The notes beneath the pieces are model-generated. The model worked only from the letters and a program-made list of their open reading frames with translations. It was not told the origin of the DNA and did not search any database. A program made the position numbers and the translations under genes. 36,506 nucleotides of DNA from Candidatus Hydrogenedentota bacterium. Lineage in GTDB: Bacteria > Hydrogenedentota > Hydrogenedentia > Hydrogenedentales > JAEUWI01. The stretch lies in assembly GCA_016182605.1 (NCBI GenBank), contig JACPGE010000027.1, positions 1 to 36,506 on the forward strand, written 5' to 3'. The number at the start of each line of letters is the position of its first letter. Positions within the stretch are counted from its first letter, which is position 1. This document shows positions 16,513 through 25,453 of the stretch, piece after piece.

Positions 16513-18153
16513 ATGGGAATATCAGCCATGCACATTACCGTCGGACAGTACCTGATTAAGCGGCTGCACGAGGCGGGGGTCCGCCAGGTCTTTGGAATTC
16601 CCGGTGACTATATCCTCGACTTTTATGAGCAGCTCTACGAGGGTCCGCTGGAGCATGTGGGCACGTGTACCGAGTTGGGGGCCGGTTTCGCTGCCGACGC
16701 CTACTCGAGGGTGCATGGTCTGGGGGTGGTATGCGTGACCTATTGCGTGGGCGGATTCAATTGCCTGAACGCCGTGGCGGGAGCCTACGCGGAGAAATCG
16801 CCGCTGGTGGTCATCTGCGGTGCGCCAGGCCTCCTGGAGCGGGGCCGTTCGGCCTTGCTGCATCACCAGGTGAAGGATCATCGCACGCAACTGGATATCT
16901 TCGCGCGGGTGACGGAAGCCGCCGTCGCGCTCGACGATCCGGCGCGCGCTCCCGAAGCGATCGACGCCGTGCTGGACCTGTGCCAGAGGCGGAAGCGTCC
17001 GGTCTACATTGAATTGCCGCGGGATATGGCGCGCGCACGCTGCATGGCGCCGCGGCGTCACAAGCGGACGATGCCCGTGAGCAATCCCGCGACACTGATG
17101 GAAGCGGCGGCGGACGCGGTGGAATTGCTGAACCAAGCGAAACGCCCCGTGATTCTTGCGGGCGTGGAGATACACCGTTTCGCGTTGCAGGATGCACTGG
17201 TGCGTCTTGTGGAGCAAAGCGGATTGCCCGTGGCCGCGACGCTGCTGGGGAAGTCGATCATTCGGGAAGACCATGCCAATTACCTGGGAGTCTACGAAGG
17301 CGCCATGGGACAAGCGAGGGTGCGGCGCGCCGTGGAGCGTTCGGACTGCCTGCTCGTACTCGGCGCATTCATGACCGACATCAACCTGGGCGCAAACACG
17401 GCGCAACTGGATGTGGATTGCACCATCAATGCGTCGTCGGAGCGGATTTCCATCCGGCGGCACCACTACGAAGACGTACGGCTGGACGATTTCATCGCTG
17501 CGCTTGCCAAGGGCCTGCGGCGGCGGCGGAACATTGGGAAACCGCGGGACAGGAAGGCGCCTCCATTCCGCCCGAAGACTGGCCAGCCGATGACCATACG
17601 CAGGCTCTTCAACCGCATCGATGCCTTTCTCACGCGGAATCACATGGTCATCTGCGACATCGGGGACAGTCTCTTCGCGGCGGCCGATCTCATCATACGC
17701 GAACGGACGGAATTCATCAGCCCGGCGTATTACACCTCCATGGGCTTCGCGATTCCCGCGGCGGTTGGCGCGCAGATGGCCGCGCCAAAGCTGCGCCCGC
17801 TGGTCATCGTGGGAGACGGCGCTTTTCAAATGACGGGCCAGGAACTTGCCACCATCGCACGGAACAAGCTCAACCCCATCGTTATCGTGTTGAACAACAA
17901 GGGCTACACCACCGAACGATACATCAAGGACGGCGCCTTTAACGATATTCACGAATGGGCCTACCACCGGATGCCGGACCTGCTGCAGGCGGGCTGGGGC
18001 GCGGAGGTGCACACCGAAGACGAATTCGAAGCAGCGCTGATGACAGCGTCAAAAAATACGTCCGCCTTCTCGATTCTCAACGTGCACCTCGATCCCTGGG
18101 ATCGCTCCAATTCGCTCGAGCGCCTGGGCCAGTCGCTGGCCTCGCGAAAATGA
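16513..18153 (+). CDS. ThDP-dependent 2-oxo acid decarboxylase (pyruvate/indolepyruvate decarboxylase family)
   Basis: 546 residues. Non-oxidatively decarboxylates a 2-oxo acid to an aldehyde using thiamine diphosphate and Mg. Glu54 in CTELGAGFAADAYSR is the cofactor-activating Glu; LLHHQVKD carries the His-His pair (117-118) that marks pyruvate and indolepyruvate decarboxylases rather than acetolactate synthase. GDG at 434-436 through NNKG is the ThDP/Mg motif. The central domain (about 190-340) is the usual Rossmann-like domain. The ATG at 16513 has ggag at 16501-16504; an ATG at 16528 is an alternative, and the long upstream in-frame extension from 16291 is unlikely. Substrate (pyruvate, phenylpyruvate, indolepyruvate or a branched-chain oxo acid) cannot be told. 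Confidence 0.92.
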   Translation: MGISAMHITVGQYLIKRLHEAGVRQVFGIPGDYILDFYEQLYEGPLEHVGTCTELGAGFAADAYSRVHGLGVVCVTYCVGGFNCLNAVAGAYAEKSPLVVICGAPGLLERGRSALLHHQVKDHRTQLDIFARVTEAAVALDDPARAPEAIDAVLDLCQRRKRPVYIELPRDMARARCMAPRRHKRTMPVSNPATLMEAAADAVELLNQAKRPVILAGVEIHRFALQDALVRLVEQSGLPVAATLLGKSIIREDHANYLGVYEGAMGQARVRRAVERSDCLLVLGAFMTDINLGANTAQLDVDCTINASSERISIRRHHYEDVRLDDFIAALAKGLRRRRNIGKPRDRKAPPFRPKTGQPMTIRRLFNRIDAFLTRNHMVICDIGDSLFAAADLIIRERTEFISPAYYTSMGFAIPAAVGAQMAAPKLRPLVIVGDGAFQMTGQELATIARNKLNPIVIVLNNKGYTTERYIKDGAFNDIHEWAYHRMPDLLQAGWGAEVHTEDEFEAALMTASKNTSAFSILNVHLDPWDRSNSLERLGQSLASRK

Positions 18154-18248
18154 CGGCAACGCGCGGGAATCTCACGGGCATGAAGTGGTCTTGCAGCGGG
18201 TGTGACCCGGGTATAGACTAAAAGGCGCGCAGGGCTCCGGTTCTTCTT

Positions 18249-18276
18249 TTGTTTTCCGCGGCGGGGATTCTATATC
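18249..18276 (+). promoter_or_regulatory. candidate promoter for purE-purK
   Basis: TTGTTT at 18249-18254 and TATATC at 18271-18276, spacer 16 bases, about 105 bases before the purE start. A stable hairpin follows in the leader. Confidence 0.45.
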
Positions 18277-18297
18277 ATGTGCGCTGGAAACGGGCCG

Positions 18298-18328
18298 AAG
18301 GCGGGTACATAAACTGAGTACCCGCCTT
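18298..18328 (+). promoter_or_regulatory. 11-bp hairpin in the purE leader
   Basis: aaggcgggtac at 18298-18308 pairs perfectly with gtacccgcctt at 18318-18328 around a 9-base loop. No T-run follows (tcgcccttta), so it is a weak intrinsic terminator at best. It lies between the candidate promoter and purE, which suggests an attenuator or stabilising leader; ending the upstream decarboxylase transcript is the alternative. Confidence 0.5.
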
Positions 18329-18380
18329 TCGCCCTTTATTGGCGCGGCACAGGGCCGAAGTCAGGAGTCCGGAAAGCATC

Positions 18381-18884
18381 ATGGACACGACCGAAAAACC
18401 ACTTGTCGGGATTATCATGGGCAGCAGGTCCGATTGGGAAACCATGGCCCACGCCCATGACATCCTGGAAGAATTCGGCGTGCCCCACGAGTGCGCCATT
18501 GTGTCTGCGCACCGCACACCGGATCGGATGGCGGACTATGGCAAGACGGCGGCGGGCCGGGGTGTGGAGGTGATTATTGCGGGTGCGGGCGGGGCGGCGC
18601 ATTTGCCCGGGATGGTGGCGGCGCAGACAACCCTGCCCGTGCTGGGCGTGCCTGTGCAGAGCCGCGCATTGAGCGGCCAGGATTCGCTGCTTTCCATCGT
18701 GCAGATGCCGGCGGGCATACCCGTGGGCACCCTGGCGATCGGCAAGGCCGGCGCAACGAACGCGGCGCTGCTGGCCGTGTCGATCCTGGCGAACAAATAC
18801 CCGGCGTACCGGACAAAGCTGGAGGCGTGGCGCGCGGCCCAAACGCAACGCGTGATCGAGGACGTGCTGCCATGCAACGAGTGA
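18381..18884 (+). CDS. purE: N5-carboxyaminoimidazole ribonucleotide mutase (PurE class I)
   Basis: 167 residues. Converts N5-CAIR made by PurK to CAIR in de novo purine synthesis. GSRSDW (14-19) and SAHRTP (42-47, with the catalytic His) are the phosphate-binding and active-site motifs, and the loop [10 protein letters not shown] and PVQS complete the site. The ATG at 18381 has ggaaag upstream and gives the normal N-terminus; the in-frame start at 18339 does not. The reading frame overlaps purK by 13 bp, so the two are translationally coupled. Confidence 0.97.
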   Translation: MDTTEKPLVGIIMGSRSDWETMAHAHDILEEFGVPHECAIVSAHRTPDRMADYGKTAAGRGVEVIIAGAGGAAHLPGMVAAQTTLPVLGVPVQSRALSGQDSLLSIVQMPAGIPVGTLAIGKAGATNAALLAVSILANKYPAYRTKLEAWRAAQTQRVIEDVLPCNE

Positions 18885-20011
18885 TCCTTCCCGGGGGCAC
18901 CATTGGCGTGCTGGGCAGCGGCCAGTTGGGGCGCATGTTTGCCATCTCCGCACGGCGCATGGGCTACCTGGTGCACACCTATTCCCCCGGCGGCGACACG
19001 CCAACCGGACACATTGCGGACAAGGAATGGGTGGGCTCGTACGACGACCTGGATCAGGTGCGCGACTTCGCCCGCGAGGTGGATGTCATCTCGTTTGAGT
19101 TTGAGAACGTCCATTCGGCCACGGCGGAAGCCGCGGAGGCTATCGTGCCGGTGCGGCCACGGGGCGAGGTGCTCCATATCACCCAGAACCGGTTGCGGGA
19201 GAAGGGCTTTCTCGCGGCGATTGGCTGTCCCCTGCCGCCCTATCGCCCGGTGCACAGTCTGGAGGCGTTGCACAAGGCGATTTCGGAGGTGGGTTGCCCG
19301 GCGGTACTGAAGACGGCGGGCTGGGGCTATGACGGCAAGGGCCAGTGCAAGATTATGGCTCCGGAAGACTGCGACGCTGCGTGGCAGGCCGTGGGCGGGG
19401 GCGAATCGGTGCTGGAGGCCTTTGTGGACTTTGCCCATGAGGCTTCGGTGGTGGCGGCGCGCGGTATCGACGGCTCCTTTGCGCACTACGGCCTGCTGGA
19501 GAACATCCACAAGCACCACATACTCGATATCACGCTCTCTCCCGCGCGCTTCGGGACAGCGCTGGAAGCGGAGGCGGTGGAGATTGCGCGGGCCATTATG
19601 GAAAAGCTGGAGGTTGCAGGCGTGCTGTGCGTGGAGTTTTTCGTGGCGGCGAAAGGCAAGCTGCTGGTAAACGAGGTGGCGCCGCGGCCGCACAATTCGG
19701 GGCACGTGACCTTCGACAACGCGTGCACGAGCCAGTTTGAGCAGCAGGTGCGCGCGGTGTGCGGCCTGCCGCTGGGCGACAGCAAGCGGCTGTGCCCGGC
19801 GGTGATGACCAACTTGCTGGGCGATCTATGGGCGCAGGGCGAACCCAACTGGGCCGCAGCATGCCGCTTTCCGAACGTGAAGCTTCACCTCTACGGCAAG
19901 ACGGAAGCCCGGCCGGGAAGGAAGATGGGGCACTTGACGGCGCTTGCGCCCAGCGTGGATCAGGCGCTTGCCGACGCCCTGTTGAGCCGGGAGGCGCTCC
20001 TGGCGCGCTGA
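18872..20011 (+). CDS. purK: 5-(carboxyamino)imidazole ribonucleotide synthase
   Basis: 379 residues, an ATP-grasp enzyme that uses ATP and bicarbonate to turn AIR into N5-CAIR. Visible parts: N-terminal Rossmann-like loop [11 protein letters not shown] (12-22), [18 protein letters not shown], the ATP-grasp strand [16 protein letters not shown], and the metal-binding [13 protein letters not shown] near the C-terminus. The ATG at 18872 overlaps the end of purE; earlier in-frame starts would put it antisense-free but within purE and are not credible. PurE and PurK together are the usual bacterial two-step route. Confidence 0.96.
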   Translation: MQRVILPGGTIGVLGSGQLGRMFAISARRMGYLVHTYSPGGDTPTGHIADKEWVGSYDDLDQVRDFAREVDVISFEFENVHSATAEAAEAIVPVRPRGEVLHITQNRLREKGFLAAIGCPLPPYRPVHSLEALHKAISEVGCPAVLKTAGWGYDGKGQCKIMAPEDCDAAWQAVGGGESVLEAFVDFAHEASVVAARGIDGSFAHYGLLENIHKHHILDITLSPARFGTALEAEAVEIARAIMEKLEVAGVLCVEFFVAAKGKLLVNEVAPRPHNSGHVTFDNACTSQFEQQVRAVCGLPLGDSKRLCPAVMTNLLGDLWAQGEPNWAAACRFPNVKLHLYGKTEARPGRKMGHLTALAPSVDQALADALLSREALLAR

Positions 20012-20013
20012 AA

Positions 20014-22191
20014 TCACTCCAGTGTGCGGGTGCTTCCGCCAGAGAGGCATTCTTCGAGCATTTGCTGTATGGTGCCGATAAGGAAGGGCTTCCGGAGAAA
20101 TCCGTTCGGGATGCAGCCCTCCATGCCGTCTTCGATTTGTTCGATGTTGTACCCGCTGGAGAGTATGACGGGAAGTGACGGGCAGTCCTTTCTGAGTGCC
20201 TTCAGGACCTCCAATCCAGTCATGCCGGGCAGGGTCACGTCGGAGATGACCAAATCCACGCGGCCGCCATACTGTTGGTAGAGGGCGAGACCCGACTCGC
20301 CGTCTTCGGCAACGAGCACGTTGTAGCCCAGACGCTGCAGGAGGGTCTTGCCGAGTTTAAGCAGCATGGTTTCATCGTCGATGAGGAGGATCAATTTTTT
20401 GGCGCCTGGCTTGGGTTCGGCCGGGGCCACTGTGGGCTCCACCAGGAAACGCGCTTCGCGAAAATAGAGGCTGACCGTGGTGCCCTGGCCGGGCAGACTT
20501 TCCACGTCGACCCATCCGCCCTGCTGTTTCATCAATGCGGAAACGGTGGTCAATCCGAGCCCCAAGCCGGTACCTGGGGCCTTTGTGGTGAAGAAGGGCT
20601 CGAAGACCCGGTAGCGGACCGCCTCCTCCATACCGGCGCCGGTATCGCGGACGAAGAGGTGCGCATATTTGCCAGCGGCCCTTCCTGCCCAAGGGCGCCG
20701 GTTTTCGCCGGCAAGCACCTCCATGCCTTCCACGCCGAGCGTAATGCGCGCAGGCGCACCTGGCTCCGAGGCAAGGCGCTTCTCCACGGCCTCTTTTGCA
20801 TTCATGCACACGTTGAGCAGCACCTGGTGTATCTGATTGGGATCGCCGAGCACGTGCGCGCGATCCGCCCCAAGCCGCAGATCGATCTCCACGGGGGCGC
20901 TGACCAGGCTTTTGAGCAACCGGGCGGTACTTTCCAGAATGGGGGCAGGCTCCGTGGCCTCGGCAACGCCCCGATTGATTTGAGAGAAAGAAAGAAGCTG
21001 GTTCAGCATTTCGGCGCCGCGCAATCCGGCGTTGCGCGCTTCCAGCATCAACCTGCCTGTCTGCTCATCGGCGCAGGCAAGCGATGCGAGATCCAGGTTG
21101 CCGATGATGCCGGTCAGGACGTTATTGAGATCGTGGGCGAGTCCATTGGCAAGGAGCCCCAGGGCTTCGATACGCTGGACTTGCAGGATATGGGCCTCGT
21201 TGCGCAGGTTCTCCATGCTGGTAGGCTGTGCAATGTCGCTTGGCGCGGCTAGGATGAAGAAGGAACAGGGCGTTCCGCTGACCCGGGAGACCGGAATTAC
21301 GTGCCCGTGATGGGCCACGGCCTTGCCGTCCCGCATCAAGACGCGGAAATCGAAGGTGATGGGGTGTTGAAGTCCCTGTGCCTGTGCCAGCACCATCTCG
21401 CAATGACGCAAGTCATCCGGGTGAATCCTGTCGGTCCAGCGCAAGGCCTTGCCCGGGTCTTCCAGATCCTCCAAGCCCAGCTTTCGCACCGCGGAGGCGT
21501 TTGCGGCAACAATCTGGTGGCGATCGTTCAGCGTTACGAAAAGCTCATCAAGCTCGTCTGGAGTGAAGCGGTGCGCCAGTTGGTCGTTCCATTGGATGCG
21601 CAGGGGATCGCGCAGCATAATGGCGGCGGCCCGGGCCACCATCCCCATGATGCGTTCGCTGTCGGGCTGAAAGAAAGCCTCGCGCGAATGGCTTAGATTG
21701 AGCACACCGAGCAGCATGTCGTTGTGCAGCACGGGAAGGCAAAGCATGCTCTTGATCCGGATGCCGCCATCGCCGGATTGCAGGAATTGTTCTTCCTGGT
21801 CGACGTTTTGAATGCGAATGGCCTGCCCGGTGAGCGCCACCCGCCCGGCGATGCCCTCGCCGAGGGAGAATTGGCGTCCGTTCCATTCGCCCGGCGCCAG
21901 ATAGAAACTGTCTTTTTCCAGTTGGCTGGAGACCGCCTGCAACACGAGGGTGCGCTGGTCGTGGGAGAGAAACATGAAGCTCGCATGTTCGGCCGCGCCG
22001 CCATCCGTAATGAAGCGCAGAATTTCGCGTGAGAGGTAGTCCAGCGGATACTGGCCGTGCTGAAGATCCAAGACGCGGTGAAGCACGCCCAATTCGCGCA
22101 CCAGGCGTTCGTAGCGCCGGGATACCTGGCGCAATGCAACCTGCAACGAGGTGCCTTCTTGCCCGGGGGCTTTGGTGCTATCTTCGATCAT
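20014..22191 (-). CDS. hybrid sensor histidine kinase (GAF-PAS-HisKA-HATPase-REC)
   Basis: 725 residues with no membrane segment, so a cytoplasmic sensor. Domain order: N-terminal helical region (1-40), GAF (about 45-195), PAS-like (about 215-320), dimerisation/phosphoacceptor domain with LANGLAHDLNNVLTGI (His353), ATPase domain with NVCMNAKEAVE (N-box, Asn464), DTGAG (516-520) and GTGLGLGL (540-547), then a C-terminal receiver (about 598-715) with Asp605/Asp606, phosphoacceptor Asp651, Ser679 and Lys701. No output domain, so the signal probably passes to other proteins or the receiver tunes the kinase. Its ATG overlaps the TGA of the upstream HDOD gene by 4 bp, implying coupled expression and a shared signal. 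Confidence 0.94.
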   Translation of the reverse strand: MIEDSTKAPGQEGTSLQVALRQVSRRYERLVRELGVLHRVLDLQHGQYPLDYLSREILRFITDGGAAEHASFMFLSHDQRTLVLQAVSSQLEKDSFYLAPGEWNGRQFSLGEGIAGRVALTGQAIRIQNVDQEEQFLQSGDGGIRIKSMLCLPVLHNDMLLGVLNLSHSREAFFQPDSERIMGMVARAAAIMLRDPLRIQWNDQLAHRFTPDELDELFVTLNDRHQIVAANASAVRKLGLEDLEDPGKALRWTDRIHPDDLRHCEMVLAQAQGLQHPITFDFRVLMRDGKAVAHHGHVIPVSRVSGTPCSFFILAAPSDIAQPTSMENLRNEAHILQVQRIEALGLLANGLAHDLNNVLTGIIGNLDLASLACADEQTGRLMLEARNAGLRGAEMLNQLLSFSQINRGVAEATEPAPILESTARLLKSLVSAPVEIDLRLGADRAHVLGDPNQIHQVLLNVCMNAKEAVEKRLASEPGAPARITLGVEGMEVLAGENRRPWAGRAAGKYAHLFVRDTGAGMEEAVRYRVFEPFFTTKAPGTGLGLGLTTVSALMKQQGGWVDVESLPGQGTTVSLYFREARFLVEPTVAPAEPKPGAKKLILLIDDETMLLKLGKTLLQRLGYNVLVAEDGESGLALYQQYGGRVDLVISDVTLPGMTGLEVLKALRKDCPSLPVILSSGYNIEQIEDGMEGCIPNGFLRKPFLIGTIQQMLEECLSGGSTRTLE

Positions 22192-23057
22192 TCGCGCATC
22201 ATCTGTAGCGCGGCCCCTGCATCGGCGCGGTTTTCAGACAAAATCTGAAGCAGTTCGTCCATCTTGGCTTCGGTCAGTTCCAGTTGCAGCATGGCATATG
22301 GGTTGAAGATCGCCGGGCACTCGTCCCCGCCATGGCCAAGACCGGCCTGGCGCGCCATGTCGCTGCACAGGGCCAGAACGCAAATGGCCTTGTGATTCTT
22401 GCCGCGGTGGTGCTCCGGCATGTATTGATAGCCCACGCCTTCGACGATGGCCGGCGGAAACGACCACCGTTCCAGCATCCACGCGCCCAACTGGTCGTGG
22501 CTGATGTGGAGCCGCTCTTCCTCCAGCTCACGTATGGGCCGGGCCCGTTCGCGAGCCTCATCCAGCAGGGCCGGATACGCGTTGGCTTCGCTCAGCGACA
22601 GCATGTACTTGCCCAGATCGTGCAGCACCGCGGCGGTATAACAGGCGTCTCCGGCGGTCATATTCCCAGAGAACCGCGTGAGGAGTTGCGCCGCGCGCCC
22701 CGCCCCCAGGGAATGCATCCAGAAATCTTCGGCATCGAATCCGCGGTTCCATTTCGATTGAAAAGCGTGAAGCACCGACGTGGCGAGGGCAAGTTGCTTT
22801 ACCGCTTCAAATCCGATGGTGATGATGGCGCGCTGAATGGTGTCCACCGAATAGCGGGCGCCGTAAAAGGGGGAGTTGGCCAGGCGGAGCACGCGCGTGC
22901 AAATTGCCGGATCGCAAGCGAGAATAGCCGTGAGATCCGTGGCGTTGGACTCGGAGTCTTCCGCCACGTTAAGGATACGAGCCATTACATCGGGCAACGT
23001 GGGCAGATCGCCCAGGTTTAGGACCCGCTGCACCGTGCTCTGTTTTAGGGTAATCAT
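22188..23057 (-). CDS. HDOD domain signalling protein
   Basis: 289 residues. HDOD domains are HD-like folds that usually lack phosphohydrolase function and act as signalling platforms. The N-terminus LPTLPDVMARILNVAED and DLTAILACDPAICTRVLRLANSPFYG are typical, as is the helix IGFEAVKQLALA. The sequence keeps LHDLGK (His-Asp) and SHDQLGAWML, so part of the HD metal site may persist. A strong aaggag precedes the ATG, with a good promoter at 23149-23177 upstream. It is the first gene of a two-gene operon with the hybrid kinase, overlapping it by 4 bp (ATGA). Confidence 0.93.
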   Translation of the reverse strand: MITLKQSTVQRVLNLGDLPTLPDVMARILNVAEDSESNATDLTAILACDPAICTRVLRLANSPFYGARYSVDTIQRAIITIGFEAVKQLALATSVLHAFQSKWNRGFDAEDFWMHSLGAGRAAQLLTRFSGNMTAGDACYTAAVLHDLGKYMLSLSEANAYPALLDEARERARPIRELEEERLHISHDQLGAWMLERWSFPPAIVEGVGYQYMPEHHRGKNHKAICVLALCSDMARQAGLGHGGDECPAIFNPYAMLQLELTEAKMDELLQILSENRADAGAALQMMRE

Positions 23058-23148
23058 TCGCGTACTCCTTCATTAAAACTGCCTCGCCCCACCGGAATAC
23101 GCGATCGCACTATGTCACTCGCTGCATGCCCTAATTAATCACTTTCTA

Positions 23149-23177
23149 TCTATACCTCTAGCAGTCTTAGTTTTCAA
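23149..23177 (-). promoter_or_regulatory. sigma-70-type promoter for the HDOD-kinase operon
   Basis: On the minus strand, TTGAAA (23177-23172) and TATAGA (23154-23149) with a 17-base spacer. It lies about 90 bases before the HDOD start codon, within an AT-richer stretch unlike the surrounding sequence. Confidence 0.6.
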
Positions 23178-23273
23178 AAGTGCTTTCGCAACAAGCCGCG
23201 CTTCTGAAATTAACACATAACTTTTCGAATGACAAGATAATTTTTTTGTCCGGGGCAAGATGGGGCGCCCAGG

Positions 23274-23293
23274 GGTGTACAAATTTGTACACC
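23274..23293. promoter_or_regulatory. perfect 20-bp palindrome, candidate operator
   Basis: ggtgtacaaatttgtacacc is a perfect inverted repeat with no spacer. It lies 14 bp past the stop of the M48 protease gene and about 97 bp upstream of the -35 of the HDOD promoter. As RNA it could fold (7-bp stem, aaattt loop), but no T-run follows in the direction of the protease gene. The TGTAC half-sites look like a binding site for a dimeric regulator. Confidence 0.5.
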
Positions 23294-23307
23294 ACGATCC
23301 GGTTCGA

Positions 23308-24819
23308 TCACATGAAATGGATTTCACGGCCGCATTGGGCGCACACGGTCTGGGACATTTCAAAGGAAGGGGCCACGTTCTTGACGGCGCCGCACGCGCA
23401 CTGCACGCTTTGCCAGGCGCCGGCATTTCGCTGTGCCATCAGGGGCGCATGCGCGCTGGAACTCGCCGGCTTTCTGCGCCGGGGCGGCGTGCGCGGCGTG
23501 GCGGACGGCTGCGTCACGGGCGCATTTTCCCGCGCGGCGCTCAAGGCTACGCCGGCGTGGCAGCGCGGGCACTGCACGGCTTGCATGGCGAATGCCGGCG
23601 GCAACTTGATGCGCGCGCCACAGGCACAAGAAAGGAACCGAAAGCCGTTGAGGTTGCGCGCGAGATCGCCGGCTTCTCGAAACTGATTGTGGGAAGCTCC
23701 GGCTTGCGCCGCATTTCCTGGGTCCGCCGCACGCAGGGGCGCAGCCGCCACCGCAAGCCCCGATTGCGGAATCAACTGGCCTTTGCCATGAACTTGGTTA
23801 TAGGCGGTCTGATACTTCGCATAGGAAACCCCGCCGGCCAGGCTGCGCAGAATCTGTATGCGCTCCTCCAGCGGCGGGTGGGTGGCGAAGAATCCATGGA
23901 ACGCCCGCGCGCCCTGCAACGGATTGACAATGTACATGGGGGCCGTTGCCTTACTCACTACGAGCTGGTGCGTGTCCGCGCCGATTTTTTCCAGCGCGCC
24001 GGCCAGCCCGCCGGGAAAGCGGGTGTATACCGCCGCGCCTGCATCGGCCAGGTATTCCCGTTTGCGGGACACGGCGAAATAGATCAACTGTGCGAGCAGG
24101 GGCGCAAGCAGTGCAAAGACCAGCGCAATGACGAGCACGATCACCTGGGCGCCTCCGCCACCCTTTTTGCCGCCGCGGTAACGCGCGTTGCCGCCGTGCA
24201 ATCCATGCCGGAACATGCGCAACACCACCTCCGAGAGCATGACCACCGTGCCCGCCATGATGCTGATCATCGTCATGAAGAGAACATCCCGATTGACGAT
24301 GTGGGAGATCTCGTGCGCGACCACGCCTTGCAGTTCGTCGCGGTTGAGCCGTGCGAGCAGCCCTGCGGTAACGGCGACGCAGGCGGTATCGGGATCGCGG
24401 CCTGCGGCAAAGGCGTTCATTGCCATGTCGTCCATGACGTAGACCCTGGGCATCTTGCCGAGACTGGAGGCGATGGTCATCTCTTCCACGACATTGAAGA
24501 GTCGCGGGTGGTCTGCTTTTTCGATCGGCTTGGCGCCGCTGAGGGAAAGCAAGATGGCCCCGCCCCGGAAATACGCCACCATTGCCTGGACCGCCCAGAT
24601 GACGGAAGCGACGGCCATTCCGAGCAGGCCCCCCGGCAGTACGGAGAGCCAATCCATGGCGGGGTAAGCGTGACGGCCATACGGATCGCCATAGTTCAAG
24701 TTAAAGGAAACCGGAAAGAGGGCGGCGCCAATGACGAAGCCCAGCGACAGCATGAGCGCGAGCATGAGCAGCAACAGCGCAACCGAGCGCCGTTTATTTG
24801 CGCGAATCAGTTCCCACAT
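23308..24819 (-). CDS. htpX: HtpX-like M48 metalloprotease with two C-terminal zinc ribbons
   Basis: 503 residues. Membrane segments at about 12-35 and 60-84, then the protease domain with HEISH at 169-173 and the third zinc ligand Glu255 in SRKREYLADA, with further membrane segments at about 183-200 and 225-250. THPPLEERI at 313-321 is typical of HtpX. HtpX proteases degrade damaged membrane proteins. Unusually, a tail of about 170 residues follows, with two ribbons of identical spacing, CxC-x16-CxxC: Cys398, 400, 417, 420 and Cys474, 476, 493, 496, joined by a Pro/Arg/Ser linker. E. coli HtpX is about 293 residues. It is the last gene of an operon with lemA and a zinc-ribbon protein. Confidence 0.92.
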   Translation of the reverse strand: MWELIRANKRRSVALLLLMLALMLSLGFVIGAALFPVSFNLNYGDPYGRHAYPAMDWLSVLPGGLLGMAVASVIWAVQAMVAYFRGGAILLSLSGAKPIEKADHPRLFNVVEEMTIASSLGKMPRVYVMDDMAMNAFAAGRDPDTACVAVTAGLLARLNRDELQGVVAHEISHIVNRDVLFMTMISIMAGTVVMLSEVVLRMFRHGLHGGNARYRGGKKGGGGAQVIVLVIALVFALLAPLLAQLIYFAVSRKREYLADAGAAVYTRFPGGLAGALEKIGADTHQLVVSKATAPMYIVNPLQGARAFHGFFATHPPLEERIQILRSLAGGVSYAKYQTAYNQVHGKGQLIPQSGLAVAAAPLRAADPGNAAQAGASHNQFREAGDLARNLNGFRFLSCACGARIKLPPAFAMQAVQCPRCHAGVALSAARENAPVTQPSATPRTPPRRRKPASSSAHAPLMAQRNAGAWQSVQCACGAVKNVAPSFEMSQTVCAQCGREIHFM

Positions 24820-24851
24820 GGGTGCGTCCCGGTTTCAGCGGTTTGACGTGT

Positions 24852-25430
24852 TCAGGAGAAACTGACCTTGGGAACCGCACGCTCCGCGGCATCCTCAATC
24901 TCAAAGAACTCCGCCGCCTCGAAATTGAAAACGCCGGCCACCAGGCTGCCAGGAAACATCTCGATCTTGTTGTTAAGATGCATGGCCTGATCGTTGTAGG
25001 CCTGGCGTGCGAATCCGATCTTGTTCTCGGTTGACGTCAGTTCTTCCTGGAGCGCCAGAAAGTTGGTGTTGGCCTTCAGATCGGGATAGTTTTCCGCCAC
25101 CGCGAAGATGTTGCTGAGGGCCTGGCCCAATTGGCTTTCCGCTCTTGCGTGTTCGCCGACCGATTGCGCGCCCATGGCCAGATTGCGCGCCTTGGTGATG
25201 TTTTCGAGGGTGTCCCGTTCGTGGGCCATGTAACCCTTGCAGGTCTCGATCAGGTTGGGGATGAGATCGTGACGCCGCTTCAGTTGGACGTCGATCTGCG
25301 ACCACGCATTCTTTACGGCGTTGCGGGCGCGCACCAGGCCGTTGTAGATGCCGGCGCCCCACAGAAAGACGAGCAGCGCGCCCCCGCCAATGACCGCCAG
25401 CACGAGAAACAGCATGGATACGATAATCAT
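24852..25430 (-). CDS. lemA: LemA family protein
   Basis: 192 residues, with one N-terminal membrane helix (about residues 4-28, ending WGAGIYNGLV) and a helical-bundle domain outside. NAWSQIDVQLKRRHDLIPNL, ETCKGYMAHE and QEELTSTENKIGFARQAYND (in parts) are the family signature. LemA proteins commonly sit beside HtpX-type proteases, as here (32 bp upstream), suggesting a shared membrane quality-control role; the molecular function is unknown. The ATG at 25430 is preceded by aaggaag. It lies 23 bp downstream of the zinc-ribbon gene. Confidence 0.94.
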   Translation of the reverse strand: MIIVSMLFLVLAVIGGGALLVFLWGAGIYNGLVRARNAVKNAWSQIDVQLKRRHDLIPNLIETCKGYMAHERDTLENITKARNLAMGAQSVGEHARAESQLGQALSNIFAVAENYPDLKANTNFLALQEELTSTENKIGFARQAYNDQAMHLNNKIEMFPGSLVAGVFNFEAAEFFEIEDAAERAVPKVSFS

Positions 25431-25453
25431 GGATTCACTTCCTTTCGCCGCGG

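Noticed and set aside
23225-23293. Intrinsic terminator for the htpX operon
   Set aside because: The T7 run at about 23242-23248 is on the plus strand, so the minus-strand transcript would have A residues there, and it is not next to the palindrome stem.
23260-24846. Plus-strand open frame of 528 codons
   Set aside because: Antisense to the M48 protease, whose HExxH and zinc-ribbon motifs are clear.
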